A stretch of DNA of 64,000 nucleotides from Terriglobales bacterium (GTDB taxonomy: Bacteria > Acidobacteriota > Terriglobia > Terriglobales > Acidobacteriaceae), in contig JAICSO010000001.1 in NCBI GenBank assembly GCA_025936825.1, positions 992,001 to 1,056,000 on the forward strand, given 5' to 3'. A program made the position numbers and the translations under genes. The notes beneath the pieces are model-generated. The model ran no database searches, had not been told where the DNA came from, and saw nothing but the letters and a program-made list of their open reading frames with translations. Positions 6,552 to 16,778 of this stretch are shown piece by piece (the first letter of the stretch is position 1; every line of letters starts with the position of its first letter).

Positions 6552-8702
6552 TCACGGCTTGGTTGCGCCTTCCGTCACGATCTCCGAAAAATCGGCAATC
6601 GTGGAAAACTCTTTCGACAATCGCTGCAGAATCGCCAGTCGATTGGCGCGCACCAGTTCGTTCTCGACCATCACCATGACTTTGTCGAAAAATGCGTCCA
6701 CCGGTTCGCGCGCGGTCGCGAGCAGATGCAGAGCGCCGCTGTAATCCTTCGCCTGCCGGAACTGCTCGATCCGCGCGGAGTTCCGCTCGACATATGCGGC
6801 AAGTAACTTTTCTTCGTGAGAAGACTCGGGCAGATCGCGGAAACCCGGAGCAACCGTGAATTTCTTCTCCGCAGCCTGCTTTAAGATGTTGCGAATGCGC
6901 TTCGATGCCGCGGCAACCGCGAGGAACTCCGGAAGCTCAAGGACGCTCTTCACGGCTTCGGCACGAGCGATCGCATCGACAACATCGTCACAGTCCACAG
7001 CGAGCACCGCATTCACGACGTCGTACCTGTACCCGAGTTGATCGCGGAGGTAGAATTCCAGCCGCTCACGGAAGAATGCGCGAACCGACTCACTGGACTC
7101 CGAGTCTTTGAACTTCTTCTCCGCGGCACATCCGCGATAAGTGTTGCGCGCAACCGCAAACAATTGCGAGATGCTCAGCGGCAGCTTGTGCTCGGCGATC
7201 GTCTTTACGATTCCGTTGGCCTGGCGTCGAAGCGCAAACGGGTCTTTCGATCCCGTGGGCTGCAGGCCCAGGGCGAACATTCCGGCAATCGTGTCGGCTT
7301 TGTCGCCGACCGAAAGCACCGCGCCTTCAATCGTGCTGGGGGAAGAATCCTCCGCCGACTCGGGCTTGTACTGGTCGTAAATCGTTTGCGCGATGAGTTG
7401 CCGCGTCGCATCCGGCATGACCTTATCGAGCACCTGCACGCGAGCATAGAGCCCGCCAACGATTCCCTGCAGTTCGGTAAACTCCTTTACCAACTCGGTG
7501 GTGAGATCCGTCTTCGCCAGGCACGCGGCTTTGTGCACCACGCCCGGACGAACCGTCAGCCCACCCTGCTTAATGGTCTCGCAGGCCCAACTGCACAGGC
7601 GCTGCACCCGCATCGTCTTCTCGTAATAGCTGCCGAGATCTTTCTGGAACGTGACATTTCTCAGCCAGGAGAGCCGGTCGCGCAACGGATGCTTCTGGTC
7701 GGTCTGCCAGAAGAATCGCGCATCGTTGAAGCGGGCGCGCAGCACGCGTTCATTGCCGTGACGAATCAAACCCTGAGGATCGCCGTCGGTGTTGAGCACG
7801 GCGAGGAAATGCGGCAGCAGTTTGCCATCTGGTCCTTCCAGCGCGAAATACTTCTGATGATCGCGCATGACAGTGACCAGCACCTCTTCGGGCAATTCGA
7901 GGAACTCCGGATCGAAGCTGCCTAGAATTGCCGAAGGCCATTCCGTGAGATTCACGACCGTATCGAGCAGAGCGTTGTCTTCGCGCCAGCGTGCGCCAGG
8001 GATGGTGCGTGCCGCGGCATCGAGCGCCTTGCGAATCTGGTGCTCGCGCTCGGCACGGCCGAGCACTTTTGCGGAGCGAAGCGCCTCAACGTAATCGGCT
8101 CCGGCACGTGGAATTTGCACGTCAGCCTTCGCCAAAATGCGATGTCCGCGTGATTCGTTTCCGGCACGAATGCCGTCGAACTCCAGCGGCACGATTTGGT
8201 CATCCAGCATCGCCACAAGCCAGCGCACCGGACGCACGAAACGCTCACTGGTCTTGCGCCAGTACATGTTCTTAGGCCAGTAAATCGAGCTGATCTCTTT
8301 GGGCAGAGACTCAACTAAGATTTCCGCGGCACCGCGCCCCTTCTTCGTAACCTTCGCGGAGAGGTATTCGCCCTTCGCAGTAGTTACCCGCTCCAGTTCG
8401 GAGACATCCACCCCAGCTTTCTTTGCGAAGGCTTGTGCCGCCGGGGTTGGCTGGCCGTCTTTGTAAGCGACGTTCACCGACGGCCCAGTCAGTTGCTCTG
8501 TGACATCGGGTTGAGCAGACGGAATTCCAGAGGCCAAAATCGCAAGCCGGCGGGGCGTATCCAGTTCCGAGACTTTTCCGCGTGGGGATAACCGTTCCCG
8601 TGCCAGCAGTTCTCCCACACGACGGCGCAGCTCGTCTTGGGCAGCTGCAATCATTCTGGCAGGGATTTCTTCAGTCCCTATCTCTAGGAGGAAATCAGGC
8701 AT
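6552..8702 (-). CDS. glyS: Glycine--tRNA ligase beta subunit
   Basis: A 716-residue beta subunit of the bacterial alpha2-beta2 glycyl-tRNA synthetase, which contributes tRNA recognition. The N-terminus MPDFLLEIGTEEIPARMI and the block LPKEISSIYWPKNMYW are diagnostic. The segment VTVMRDHQKYF belongs to the HD-like domain, and the C-terminal part resembles an anticodon-binding domain. Length is typical (about 690-720). The alpha subunit gene (9782-10837) is upstream on the same strand but separated from it by an opposing dioxygenase gene, so glyS must have its own promoter. A 14-bp palindrome lies 8 bases before the start codon. Confidence 0.97.
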   Translation of the reverse strand: MPDFLLEIGTEEIPARMIAAAQDELRRRVGELLARERLSPRGKVSELDTPRRLAILASGIPSAQPDVTEQLTGPSVNVAYKDGQPTPAAQAFAKKAGVDVSELERVTTAKGEYLSAKVTKKGRGAAEILVESLPKEISSIYWPKNMYWRKTSERFVRPVRWLVAMLDDQIVPLEFDGIRAGNESRGHRILAKADVQIPRAGADYVEALRSAKVLGRAEREHQIRKALDAAARTIPGARWREDNALLDTVVNLTEWPSAILGSFDPEFLELPEEVLVTVMRDHQKYFALEGPDGKLLPHFLAVLNTDGDPQGLIRHGNERVLRARFNDARFFWQTDQKHPLRDRLSWLRNVTFQKDLGSYYEKTMRVQRLCSWACETIKQGGLTVRPGVVHKAACLAKTDLTTELVKEFTELQGIVGGLYARVQVLDKVMPDATRQLIAQTIYDQYKPESAEDSSPSTIEGAVLSVGDKADTIAGMFALGLQPTGSKDPFALRRQANGIVKTIAEHKLPLSISQLFAVARNTYRGCAAEKKFKDSESSESVRAFFRERLEFYLRDQLGYRYDVVNAVLAVDCDDVVDAIARAEAVKSVLELPEFLAVAAASKRIRNILKQAAEKKFTVAPGFRDLPESSHEEKLLAAYVERNSARIEQFRQAKDYSGALHLLATAREPVDAFFDKVMVMVENELVRANRLAILQRLSKEFSTIADFSEIVTEGATKP

Positions 8703-8710
8703 TGCGGATA

Positions 8711-8724
8711 AGACAATATTGTCT
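8711..8724. promoter_or_regulatory. Perfect 14-bp palindrome before glyS
   Basis: AGACAATATTGTCT is its own reverse complement and ends 8 bases upstream of the glyS ATG. It contains a TATTGT hexamer that could be the -10 box, so a dimeric regulator bound here would block glyS transcription. No cognate regulator gene is in the window. Confidence 0.5.
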
Positions 8725-8744
8725 CAGATTTCCGCCCGGATTAG

Positions 8745-8760
8745 TGTGATGGCGATCACA
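8745..8760. promoter_or_regulatory. CRP-type binding site between glyS and the dioxygenase gene
   Basis: TGTGATGGCGATCACA fits the consensus TGTGA-N6-TCACA of CRP-like regulators at all ten defined positions. It lies 43 bases upstream of the glyS start and 140 bases upstream of the dioxygenase start. The match is seen in the sequence; regulation by a CRP/FNR-family protein is inferred. Confidence 0.5.
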
Positions 8761-8900
8761 AAAACTGGCGGCACCAAATCGCTCCCCAAACGTTTATTTT
8801 GCGGGGTTTATGACACCGTGGTTGTCCGAATTCCGGTCTCCGCCTGCATCGTGAGGATTAAAAGCACATCAAACTTTAGGTACACGTCAGAGGAGGAGTC

Positions 8901-9719
8901 GTGCCCAATTCGGTGAAGCCTGGGCGTCAGCCATCGCTCTTCATCCCGCACGGCGGAGGGCCATGTTTTTTCATGAAATGGACCATGGGTCCCCCGGACA
9001 CGTGGAACAAAACGCGCGCCTTTCTCGAAAGTATCCCCGCGTCGCTGCCGGAGAAGCCGCAAGCATTGCTCGTCATCAGCGGACATTGGGAAGAGAATGT
9101 CCCCACCGTCGGCGCCGCAAAGTCGCCGGAACTCATTTATGACTACTCCGGCTTTCCCTCGGAAACTTACCAGCTGACCTGGCCTGCGCCTGGTTCCCCC
9201 GAACTGGCCGGCAAGGTGCAATCTCTCCTTCAGGAAGCCGGCTTGGGGTCCGCATCGAACGATACGCGCGGTTATGACCACGGTGTATTCATCCCGCTGA
9301 AGGTAGCGTTTCCGGAAGCAGATATCCCTGTCGTGACCCTTTCGCTGGCCAGTTCACTCGATCCGGCCTTGCATTTATCAGTTGGCCGTGCGCTCACCCC
9401 TTTGCGCGAGCAAGGTGTACTGACAATTGGAAGCGGAATGAGCTTTCATAATTTGCGTGCCTTGTTCACAGGAGGTGCGCTAGACCGCTCACGAGAGTTC
9501 GATCGCTGGCTGACCGAAACCATTGAGAGCCCGGTCGCGCAGCGCGATGTCCGGCTCAAGGAATGGAAGACTGCTCCATTCGCAAGCTTCGCTCACCCGC
9601 GGGAGGAGCACTTGATTCCACTAATGGTGGCAGCTGGTGCAGGCGGCGACACCCAAGGCAAGCGGGTGTTTCAAGATGATCCGATGGACGCTGTGATCTC
9701 AGGTTACCGGTGGGATTGA
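8901..9719 (+). CDS. DODA-type extradiol aromatic ring-opening dioxygenase
   Basis: A 272-residue member of the 4,5-DOPA/LigB-like dioxygenase family (YgiD type), non-haem iron or zinc enzymes that cleave catecholic rings. Metal and active-site motifs are all present: LFIPHGGGPCFFM near the N-terminus, LLVISGHWEE, YDHGVFIPL, and SGMSFHN with the C-terminal AHPREEHLIPL. The start is the GTG at 8901, preceded by a strong AGGAGGAG site. It is inserted in opposite orientation between glyQ and glyS and has no catabolic partner nearby, so the true substrate is open. Confidence 0.93.
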   Translation: MPNSVKPGRQPSLFIPHGGGPCFFMKWTMGPPDTWNKTRAFLESIPASLPEKPQALLVISGHWEENVPTVGAAKSPELIYDYSGFPSETYQLTWPAPGSPELAGKVQSLLQEAGLGSASNDTRGYDHGVFIPLKVAFPEADIPVVTLSLASSLDPALHLSVGRALTPLREQGVLTIGSGMSFHNLRALFTGGALDRSREFDRWLTETIESPVAQRDVRLKEWKTAPFASFAHPREEHLIPLMVAAGAGGDTQGKRVFQDDPMDAVISGYRWD

Positions 9720-9781
9720 ACTGCATTGAACCGCAAACAGCGCAAAGGAGCCGTCGCGAGCTTCGATTTTGCACGTTTTGA

Positions 9782-10837
9782 TCAAGAACCTACGGGCGAT
9801 AATTGCGCAGCCTTCTTCTTGGGGGCAGGCTCAGGTTCCTTCTTGGTCGACTCAGATTCGGCGCTCTGTTGATCTACCCACGCCTTTGCGATGCCGACTG
9901 CCAGGGTTCGAACTCGTGCAATTACGCCCACTCGTTCGGTCACGGAGATGGCGCCGCGAGCATCGAGAATATTGAACAGGTGAGAGCATTTCAGGCAGAG
10001 CTCGTAGGCTCCCAGAAGAGGGAAGCGCGTCTTCTCTTTCAGGAGAGGTTGCCCCACCCTTGTCTCACCATTTGTTGGAGAGACAGGGTTTTGATCTTCT
10101 TCTCCTATTTCTGCATACTGCTCAATCAACCGCTTGCCCTCTGCCTCGCACAGCTCAAAGTGCTTCCAGGCGCTGGCTACGTCGGCCATCTCGAAGTTGT
10201 AGACAGACAACTGCAGTTCATCCGCGAGTCGAACCTCGCCGTACTTGGTCTCGCGACCGGTGTCCGGATCACGCGCCCATACGATGTCGTAGATCGACTC
10301 GACGTCTTGCAGGAATGCGGCAATCCGCTCCAGGCCGTAGGTTAGTTCGGCCGAGATCGGAAACAGATCGACTCCGCCGCATTGCTGGAAGTAAGTGAAT
10401 TGCGTGATTTCCAGGCCGTCGAGCATCACTTGCCAGCCGATGCCCCACGCGCCCAGCGTCGGAGATTCCCAGTTGTCCTCTTCAAACTTGATGTCGTGCT
10501 GGCGTAGGTCGATCCCCATTGCCTCGATGGACTCGAGATAAAGCTCCTGCACATTTTCCGGAGGAGGTTTCAGGATGACCTGCAGCTGCATGTGTTTGTA
10601 CAGCCGGTTCGGGTTCTCCCCGTACCGACCATCCGCTGGGCGGCGCGAGGGCTGAACATACGCCACTTTGTACGGCTGAGGCCCAAGCACGCGTAAAAAC
10701 GTCTCCGGCGCCATGGTTCCAGCGCCGACTTCGAGGTCATACGGCTGCTGCAGCACGCACCCGCGCTCCGCCCAAAAAGTTTGAAGGCGCAGGATCAATT
10801 CCTGAAAGGTGGGCGGCTTGGGGTTGACTGGAGTCAT
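9782..10837 (-). CDS. glyQ: Glycine--tRNA ligase alpha subunit, with an internal insert
   Basis: A 351-residue catalytic subunit of the two-subunit glycyl-tRNA synthetase. The class II core is complete: [45 protein letters not shown] and [15 protein letters not shown]. The usual length is about 290-300 residues. Two additions explain the excess: an insert at roughly residues 241-272, between the YEAEGKRL-type helix and the AYE(L)CLKCSHLFN helix, and a Lys/Glu/Pro/Ala-rich tail after residue 325. The insert is encoded by 10022-10117, which contains a palindrome (10056-10089). The family and reaction are certain; the effect of the insert is unknown. Confidence 0.97.
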   Translation of the reverse strand: MTPVNPKPPTFQELILRLQTFWAERGCVLQQPYDLEVGAGTMAPETFLRVLGPQPYKVAYVQPSRRPADGRYGENPNRLYKHMQLQVILKPPPENVQELYLESIEAMGIDLRQHDIKFEEDNWESPTLGAWGIGWQVMLDGLEITQFTYFQQCGGVDLFPISAELTYGLERIAAFLQDVESIYDIVWARDPDTGRETKYGEVRLADELQLSVYNFEMADVASAWKHFELCEAEGKRLIEQYAEIGEEDQNPVSPTNGETRVGQPLLKEKTRFPLLGAYELCLKCSHLFNILDARGAISVTERVGVIARVRTLAVGIAKAWVDQQSAESESTKKEPEPAPKKKAAQLSPVGS

Positions 10838-10850
10838 GAGCGGAGGCTCT

Positions 10851-10871
10851 TAGCTCCTAGCTGCTAGCTCT
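10851..10871. repeat. Heptanucleotide array before glyQ
   Basis: Three consecutive 7-base units of the form TAGCTNN (TAGCTCC, TAGCTGC, TAGCTCT), beginning 14 bases upstream of the glyQ start codon. No clear inverted partner array. Confidence 0.5.
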
Positions 10872-10958
10872 AGCAACCAAACTAGAAGTTGGAAGACTGG
10901 CAAGCGGGAGGAACTAGTCCACTGATTGTAAACGGAAGGGACGCGATGCGTCAGCAGG

Positions 10959-11702
10959 TTAAGCCGATAGCTTCTCCAGCATTGCCCGCGTGACCAGCTT
11001 CTTCTCAATGTGGCGTTCTAGCGTCTGCAAAAGGAGCTTACGGAGGTCTGAAAGGGATTTCGCTACGGCATTGGCTGGCTGCATCGCGGAGAGCGGGACT
11101 CTGAGCATCTGACCGGCGAGCATGCGCGACTCCGGCGAAAGCTCGGAAGATGCCAGCCTCTTGTCGTCGGGGCACGTCAGCCCGTCAGCCAAAGCATGGA
11201 AAAAGGCCCGGCTACCGTTCAAGGACCGTCCGCACGAGATGCATTCAGACAAATCCGGCAGGTAGCCCATCAGGCGCGCCATCCACAGCTGAAAATAGGT
11301 GATCGGCAACCAAATGTCATCGCCGCGAAGTCGCTTGATTACGGTGACTGCCAGCCGAAATACGGCGTCACTGGCCTCGCGATCGGGAAGCAGTTCGTCG
11401 AGCAATTCCGCCACGTGTCCGAGTGCTACCACTCGCGGATAGCTGACTTCAGACGTAAGGGGCGAGTCGAGCACTTCGCAGGCATCCAGCCGCGACAGTT
11501 CTTGACGCTCGCGATCCTCCCATGTGAGTTTTACGTAGGTAAGTGGCTCAAGTGCTCCGCCGAAACGACGCCGCGATTTTTTCGCTGCCCGAGCAGCACC
11601 ACGAATTTTGCCCTCGGTACGTGTGAACAGCGTTACCAGCAGATCGGATTCGCGGAACGGGTACGTGCGCAACACGATCGCTTCCGATTCTTTGAGAGGC
11701 AT
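10959..11702 (-). CDS. recO: DNA repair protein RecO
   Basis: With the ATG at 11702 the product has 247 residues, the normal size for RecO, the single-strand-annealing and RecF-pathway mediator. The N-terminal OB fold is seen as ESEAIVLRTYPFRESDLLV and LFTRTEGKIRGAARAAKKS. The C-terminal helical domain contains a CISCG pair and a later Cys in LTCPDDKR, remnants of the zinc finger found in many RecO proteins. The frame stays open for 41 further codons upstream, but that segment (rich in Arg, Pro and Ser) does not resemble RecO, so I reject the longer start. It lies between pyrG and glyQ on the same strand. Confidence 0.93.
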   Translation of the reverse strand: MPLKESEAIVLRTYPFRESDLLVTLFTRTEGKIRGAARAAKKSRRRFGGALEPLTYVKLTWEDRERQELSRLDACEVLDSPLTSEVSYPRVVALGHVAELLDELLPDREASDAVFRLAVTVIKRLRGDDIWLPITYFQLWMARLMGYLPDLSECISCGRSLNGSRAFFHALADGLTCPDDKRLASSELSPESRMLAGQMLRVPLSAMQPANAVAKSLSDLRKLLLQTLERHIEKKLVTRAMLEKLSA

Positions 11703-11835
11703 GGGAGGTGCTGGAGGTGATTGTAGAAGAAAGCCTCGGCGGTCGTTGGCGGTTGGCTGTGCGCGTCTGCCGCTGTCTTGGAGGGACAGTGTCGGCGGCG
11801 CTCGCCGCGCTTGTTGACAGAGCATTAATAGCGAT

Positions 11836-11972
11836 GTGATTCCGAGAAGCGCAGCGACGAGGAACCGTTCGACTTTGCTCAGAGCAGGCCCTGCTGTTCG
11901 TCAGCAGCACCGGAGGAGCATGGGAGAAGCAGGTTCCTCGTCGTTCCGCTGCACTTCACTCCTCGGAATGAC
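11836..11972. repeat. Large imperfect inverted repeat between recO and pyrG
   Basis: The left arm (11836-11867, beginning GTGATTCCGAG and ending CGACGAGGAACC) and the right arm (11930-11972, containing GGTTCCTCGTCG and CCTCGGAATGACA) are inverted copies with a small internal indel, around a spacer of about 60 bases that itself folds. The 376 bases between the recO and pyrG genes hold this element and the heptad array below, and no gene. Confidence 0.65.
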
Positions 11973-12034
11973 ATTCGGATAATGCAGTTGGTGGTCGACA
12001 GTTGCTTGCGTGGCATTAGCCTCACAGGCAACAG

Positions 12035-12068
12035 CCTAAAGCCAAGACCTAAAGCCTGAAACGTGAAA
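12035..12068. repeat. Heptanucleotide array at the 3' end of pyrG
   Basis: Degenerate 7-base units of the CCTGAAA type (CCTAAAG, CCTGAAA, CGTGAAA) with one shortened spacer, ending 10 bases from the pyrG stop codon. The same unit is found at 28722-28756. Confidence 0.45.
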
Positions 12069-12078
12069 CTTTGAAACC

Positions 12079-13764
<1,686 letters not shown>

Positions 13765-13942
13765 CTAAATTGTTTTGGAGAATTGTGCAGGCTGGCGTGC
13801 ACGATCAATTATGGCAGAAAAGGGTGCCGAGGGGAACCGGAACTTTGAGGATAATATAGTTGCCAACGTCAATTCGGCAGGGGCGGAGTGCAGAACAGAG
13901 AACTAGGCGTTTCCTTCCGGCTCCGCTCGTCTGGAGAGCGTT

Positions 13943-14790
13943 TTGGAAACTCGGAAAGAACCTCCGCTATCTGCCCAAAGTTCTCTTTCCGTCCTGACTA
14001 TTTTAGGAACTCTGGCAGTTGGTTTCGCGCTAATCCACAAGATGACCAAGCGCCCGCATAAAAGACCAGAACAGCGGAATTCACCTACTGGACCTGCAGG
14101 GGTGGCAGACTCGATGCAATGCGAGCCTTCCTCGGTTCGCACCGTCAGCATTAGTCGTGATACTGAAGACTACAGCAGGTATGGTGAAGAGAGGAAATCC
14201 CGCAGCAGTCAACGGACTATTGGAATTGTTCTAAACGTGCTCACTACACTCGGTGTCGCGGGAACGCTCGCTTACGTCATTCTCACTTACAGTCTTTGGA
14301 AACAGGCTGGAGAAAATTTCCGAGCACAGCAGAAAGCATGGGTAAGCGTGATCGAGCAACCGCCGATTCGATTACATACCAAAACTCGACTCTCGGTGTT
14401 CATGGACACTTGTCAATAAAGAATTTCGGCCCGTCCCCGGCATTTAATGCCTATCCGGTTATCATCTTGGCACCAACTTTCAAGGAGTTGCACAACGCGA
14501 TGGACTCCGGTTGCGAAGCAGCTAAAGACAGGTTTCTTAAAGGAATGGACGTTCATCAGCCGGACGATCAGAGGCAAGGAAATAACGTGTTTCCAGGAGA
14601 CATCATAAGAAACGGTTTTGATGCTTACAATTACGCAGCCGCGGAGCCGCCCAATCCCTACTTAGGGGTCTGCATGTACTACCGTGACGTGTTCGGCTCT
14701 GTGAGGCGCACTCGACTCTGCCTAATGTCGCCATACGGCCAAACTCCGCACTCGCTGCTGAGTTGTCCTTGGTACAACGAAGCAAATTAA
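13943..14790 (+). pseudogene. Frameshifted membrane-anchored hypothetical protein
   Basis: Two overlapping plus-strand frames appear to be halves of one gene. The first (TTG at 13943, stop at 14419) has a transmembrane segment near the N-terminus, a polar linker, a second one (VLNVLTTLGVAGTLAYVIL) and the helix GENFRAQQKAWVSVIEQPP. The second frame is open to 14790 and continues naturally with LGVHGHLSIKNFGPSPAFN, the beta-rich extracytoplasmic part. The switch lies around 14385-14395, minus one base (or plus two). The local bases (CCAAAACTCG) are not a classical slippery heptamer, so a mutation or sequencing error is more likely than programmed frameshifting. Family unknown. Confidence 0.55.
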
Positions 14791-14830
14791 TCCGTCGTTG
14801 AGAGTGCGAATATCCTACGCAGGCGACAAA

Positions 14831-14889
14831 GTCCCGAGCTAGTCCGCGCAAGTTCCCTCGCTCGCCTGAACGACGGCTCGGCTCGGGAC
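14831..14889. terminator. Inverted repeat after the frameshifted gene
   Basis: GTCCCGAGC (14831-14839) and GCTCGGGAC (14881-14889) are perfectly complementary across a 41-base loop that has internal pairing. No T-run follows, so it is a weak terminator candidate or another intergenic palindrome. Confidence 0.35.
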
Positions 14890-14932
14890 GACGGATTCGT
14901 AGTTCAGGAGCATCAGAGTAGACTGAACGTGT

Positions 14933-15913
14933 ATGGTGCGCTGTTTCCATCTGACCGTCGCGCTCTTGATGCTCGCAGGACTCTCGATAGTCGTGCCGCC
15001 CGCTCACGCCGATGCCACCAAACGTCTCATCCTGAAAGACGGCTCCTACCAGATCGTCACCAAATGGGAGATTCAAGGCGACCGCGTCCACTACTACAGC
15101 GCGGAACGTGACGATTGGGAAGACGTTCCTAACTCGATGGTCGATTGGGATGCAACCAATCAGTTCGAAAAAGACCGCCAGACACAGAAGAATTCTCCTG
15201 AAGCTAAGGCGCTCGACAAGGAATTGGAAGAGGAGCGCAAGGAGGAGGAAGCGAAATCCCCAACGGTTGCGCCGGGCCCGCGCCTGCCGGCCGAGGGCGG
15301 AGTGTACGCCCTCGATACGTACCTCACCGAACCGCAATTGCTTCCTCTCGATCAAAGCACGGGACAGATCAACAAGAACACGAAGAAGAACATCCTGCGT
15401 GCCGCCGTGAATCCCGTCTCTGGCTCGAAGATGACCATCGAACTTTCCGGCGCTACATCCAAGATTCAGGTGCATGCGTCCTTGCCCACGTTTTATGTGA
15501 ATCTCGATCCTGTGGAAGAAGAGGAAGCGGCATCTGCTCCAACCAACCCGTCTGCGAAAACTACCGCTGAACTTCCCTGGGACCGCTTTCGCATAGTTCG
15601 CGTCCAGGTGAAGGGCGATAAGCGTATCGTTGGCGCGGTAAAAACGGCCGTCTACGGCAAGAGCAGTTCAGAGCAGGACATGATCGCGACCACTGCCGAA
15701 CAACTCGGCGAGGGCTGGATCAAGATCACACCCAAAGAGCCACTTGCTCCCGGCGAGTACGCCTTGGCAGAGATGCTGGGCAAACAAGGAATGAACAGCT
15801 ATGTTTGGGATTTCGGGGCTCACCCCGATGCCCCTGCCAATCTGTCCGTGGTCCGTCCCGAGCAGCAGAAACCTCTCACCGCGGTTCCCAAACCTGAGCT
15901 GCAGAAGCGGTGA
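14933..15913 (+). CDS. Secreted protein of unknown function
   Basis: A 326-residue protein with a signal peptide (LTVALLMLAGLSIVVPPAHA, cleavage after about residue 26). It begins after cleavage with KRLILKDGSYQIVTKWEIQGDRVHYYS, a short beta-sheet module that I have seen at the start of acidobacterial secreted proteins. A charged linker (residues about 85-110, rich in Glu/Lys) follows, then a larger beta-rich domain with FRIVRVQVKGDKRIVG and EPLAPGEYALAEMLG. No catalytic motif is recognisable. The next gene downstream also encodes an exported protein, but 117 bases and a separate ribosome-binding site separate them. Confidence 0.75.
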   Translation: MVRCFHLTVALLMLAGLSIVVPPAHADATKRLILKDGSYQIVTKWEIQGDRVHYYSAERDDWEDVPNSMVDWDATNQFEKDRQTQKNSPEAKALDKELEEERKEEEAKSPTVAPGPRLPAEGGVYALDTYLTEPQLLPLDQSTGQINKNTKKNILRAAVNPVSGSKMTIELSGATSKIQVHASLPTFYVNLDPVEEEEAASAPTNPSAKTTAELPWDRFRIVRVQVKGDKRIVGAVKTAVYGKSSSEQDMIATTAEQLGEGWIKITPKEPLAPGEYALAEMLGKQGMNSYVWDFGAHPDAPANLSVVRPEQQKPLTAVPKPELQKR

Positions 15914-16030
15914 CACTCACCTGGTCGCGCTGCGCCTGCCCTGCGCGAATGCCCGTGACTCTGCATCATTTCTGTAACGAACAACTGGCCTATCCTCCCC
16001 AGCATCTCGATTCTCCTGAGGAGGAAAATT

Positions 16031-16684
16031 ATGAAATCGCCTAAGTTGCTGCTGATCGTTCCCGGCCTGCTGCTCGCGATGGGCGCCTGGGCACAGACGT
16101 CCCAGAGTGGGTATGTAATCCCGCAGGGCACCGACATCAAAATTCGAACCGACACAACCGTGCCCGCCAAGCCCGCCGCTGATACGCGCTATACCGCTAC
16201 CGTGAGCAATGACGTGATGAACAATTCCGGCGGAGTTGCGATTCCACGCGGCTCGCGCGCCGACCTAGTAGCCGTTCCAACGGAGGACGGCAAAGATACT
16301 TACCTTGATCTCCGTTCTGTCACCGTCAACGGCCGTCCTTATGAGCTTGAGACGCGCAGTTCTGCGAAAACCAGTTCAACTCCGGGCGGCCTCGGCGCCA
16401 ACAAACGCACCGGCAAGTACGTGGGAGGTGGCGCGGCGATCGGCGCGGTTCTCGGTGCTTTACTCGGGGGCGGCAAGGGTGCTGCAATCGGTGCGATCGT
16501 CGGCGGCGCAGGTGGCGCAGGAGCTCAGGTCTATACCGGCAAGAACAAGGAACTCCCGGCCGAGACGCAGCTCAGCTTCAAGCTTGCGCAGGATCTCGAA
16601 ATGCGTTCTGTCGACAGCCGCTCTTCGGACGAACTTCGCAACCGTCCGCCTGAAGACCAGCAGCAATATAACCAACAACATTGA
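16031..16684 (+). CDS. Exported glycine-zipper protein
   Basis: A 217-residue protein with a signal peptide (LLLIVPGLLLAMGAWAQ). Residues about 25-110 form a beta domain (VIPQGTDIKIRTDTTV, RYTATVSNDV, RGSRADLVAV). Residues about 128-165 are a glycine-zipper segment (AAIGAVLGALLGGGKGAA, then IGAIVGGAGGAGAQV), suited to insert in or pass a membrane. The tail is polar and Gln-rich. A strong GAGGAGGA site precedes the ATG and a terminator follows the stop codon, so it is a single-gene unit. It is probably an outer-membrane or envelope component; function unknown. Confidence 0.75.
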   Translation: MKSPKLLLIVPGLLLAMGAWAQTSQSGYVIPQGTDIKIRTDTTVPAKPAADTRYTATVSNDVMNNSGGVAIPRGSRADLVAVPTEDGKDTYLDLRSVTVNGRPYELETRSSAKTSSTPGGLGANKRTGKYVGGGAAIGAVLGALLGGGKGAAIGAIVGGAGGAGAQVYTGKNKELPAETQLSFKLAQDLEMRSVDSRSSDELRNRPPEDQQQYNQQH

Positions 16685-16691
16685 TGCCGAC

Positions 16692-16714
16692 GGGGAGCTC
16701 ACTGCTCCCCTTTT
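16692..16714 (+). terminator. Rho-independent terminator of the glycine-zipper gene
   Basis: The perfect stem GGGGAGC / GCTCCCC with loop TCACT is followed directly by TTTT, 8 bases after the stop codon. Confidence 0.8.
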
Positions 16715-16761
16715 ACGTATATGTAAGGATCGCGACTTTACGTATATGTAAGGATCGCGAC
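16712..16761. repeat. Perfect 25-bp tandem duplication before the acyltransferase gene
   Basis: Bases 16712-16736 and 16737-16761 are identical. Each copy contains the inverted repeat TTAC-GTATAT-GTAA and ends with GGATCGCGAC. The pair lies directly upstream of a TATACT hexamer (16768-16773) and the GTG start at 16779, so it occupies the -35 and upstream region of that promoter. Confidence 0.7.
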
Positions 16762-16778
16762 CACGGCTATACTGCCGT

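Noticed and set aside
11703-11825. Upstream extension of recO by 41 codons
   Set aside because: The added segment is Arg/Pro/Ser-rich and RecO proteins begin near the chosen ATG.
14355-14425. Programmed -1 frameshift in the hypothetical membrane-protein gene
   Set aside because: The switch region lacks an X-XXY-YYZ slippery heptamer and no stimulatory hairpin is evident; mutation or sequence error is simpler.
14603-15475. Minus-strand frame opposite the secreted protein gene
   Set aside because: It spans the intergenic hairpin at 14831-14889 and the signal peptide region of a better gene; no protein-like pattern.
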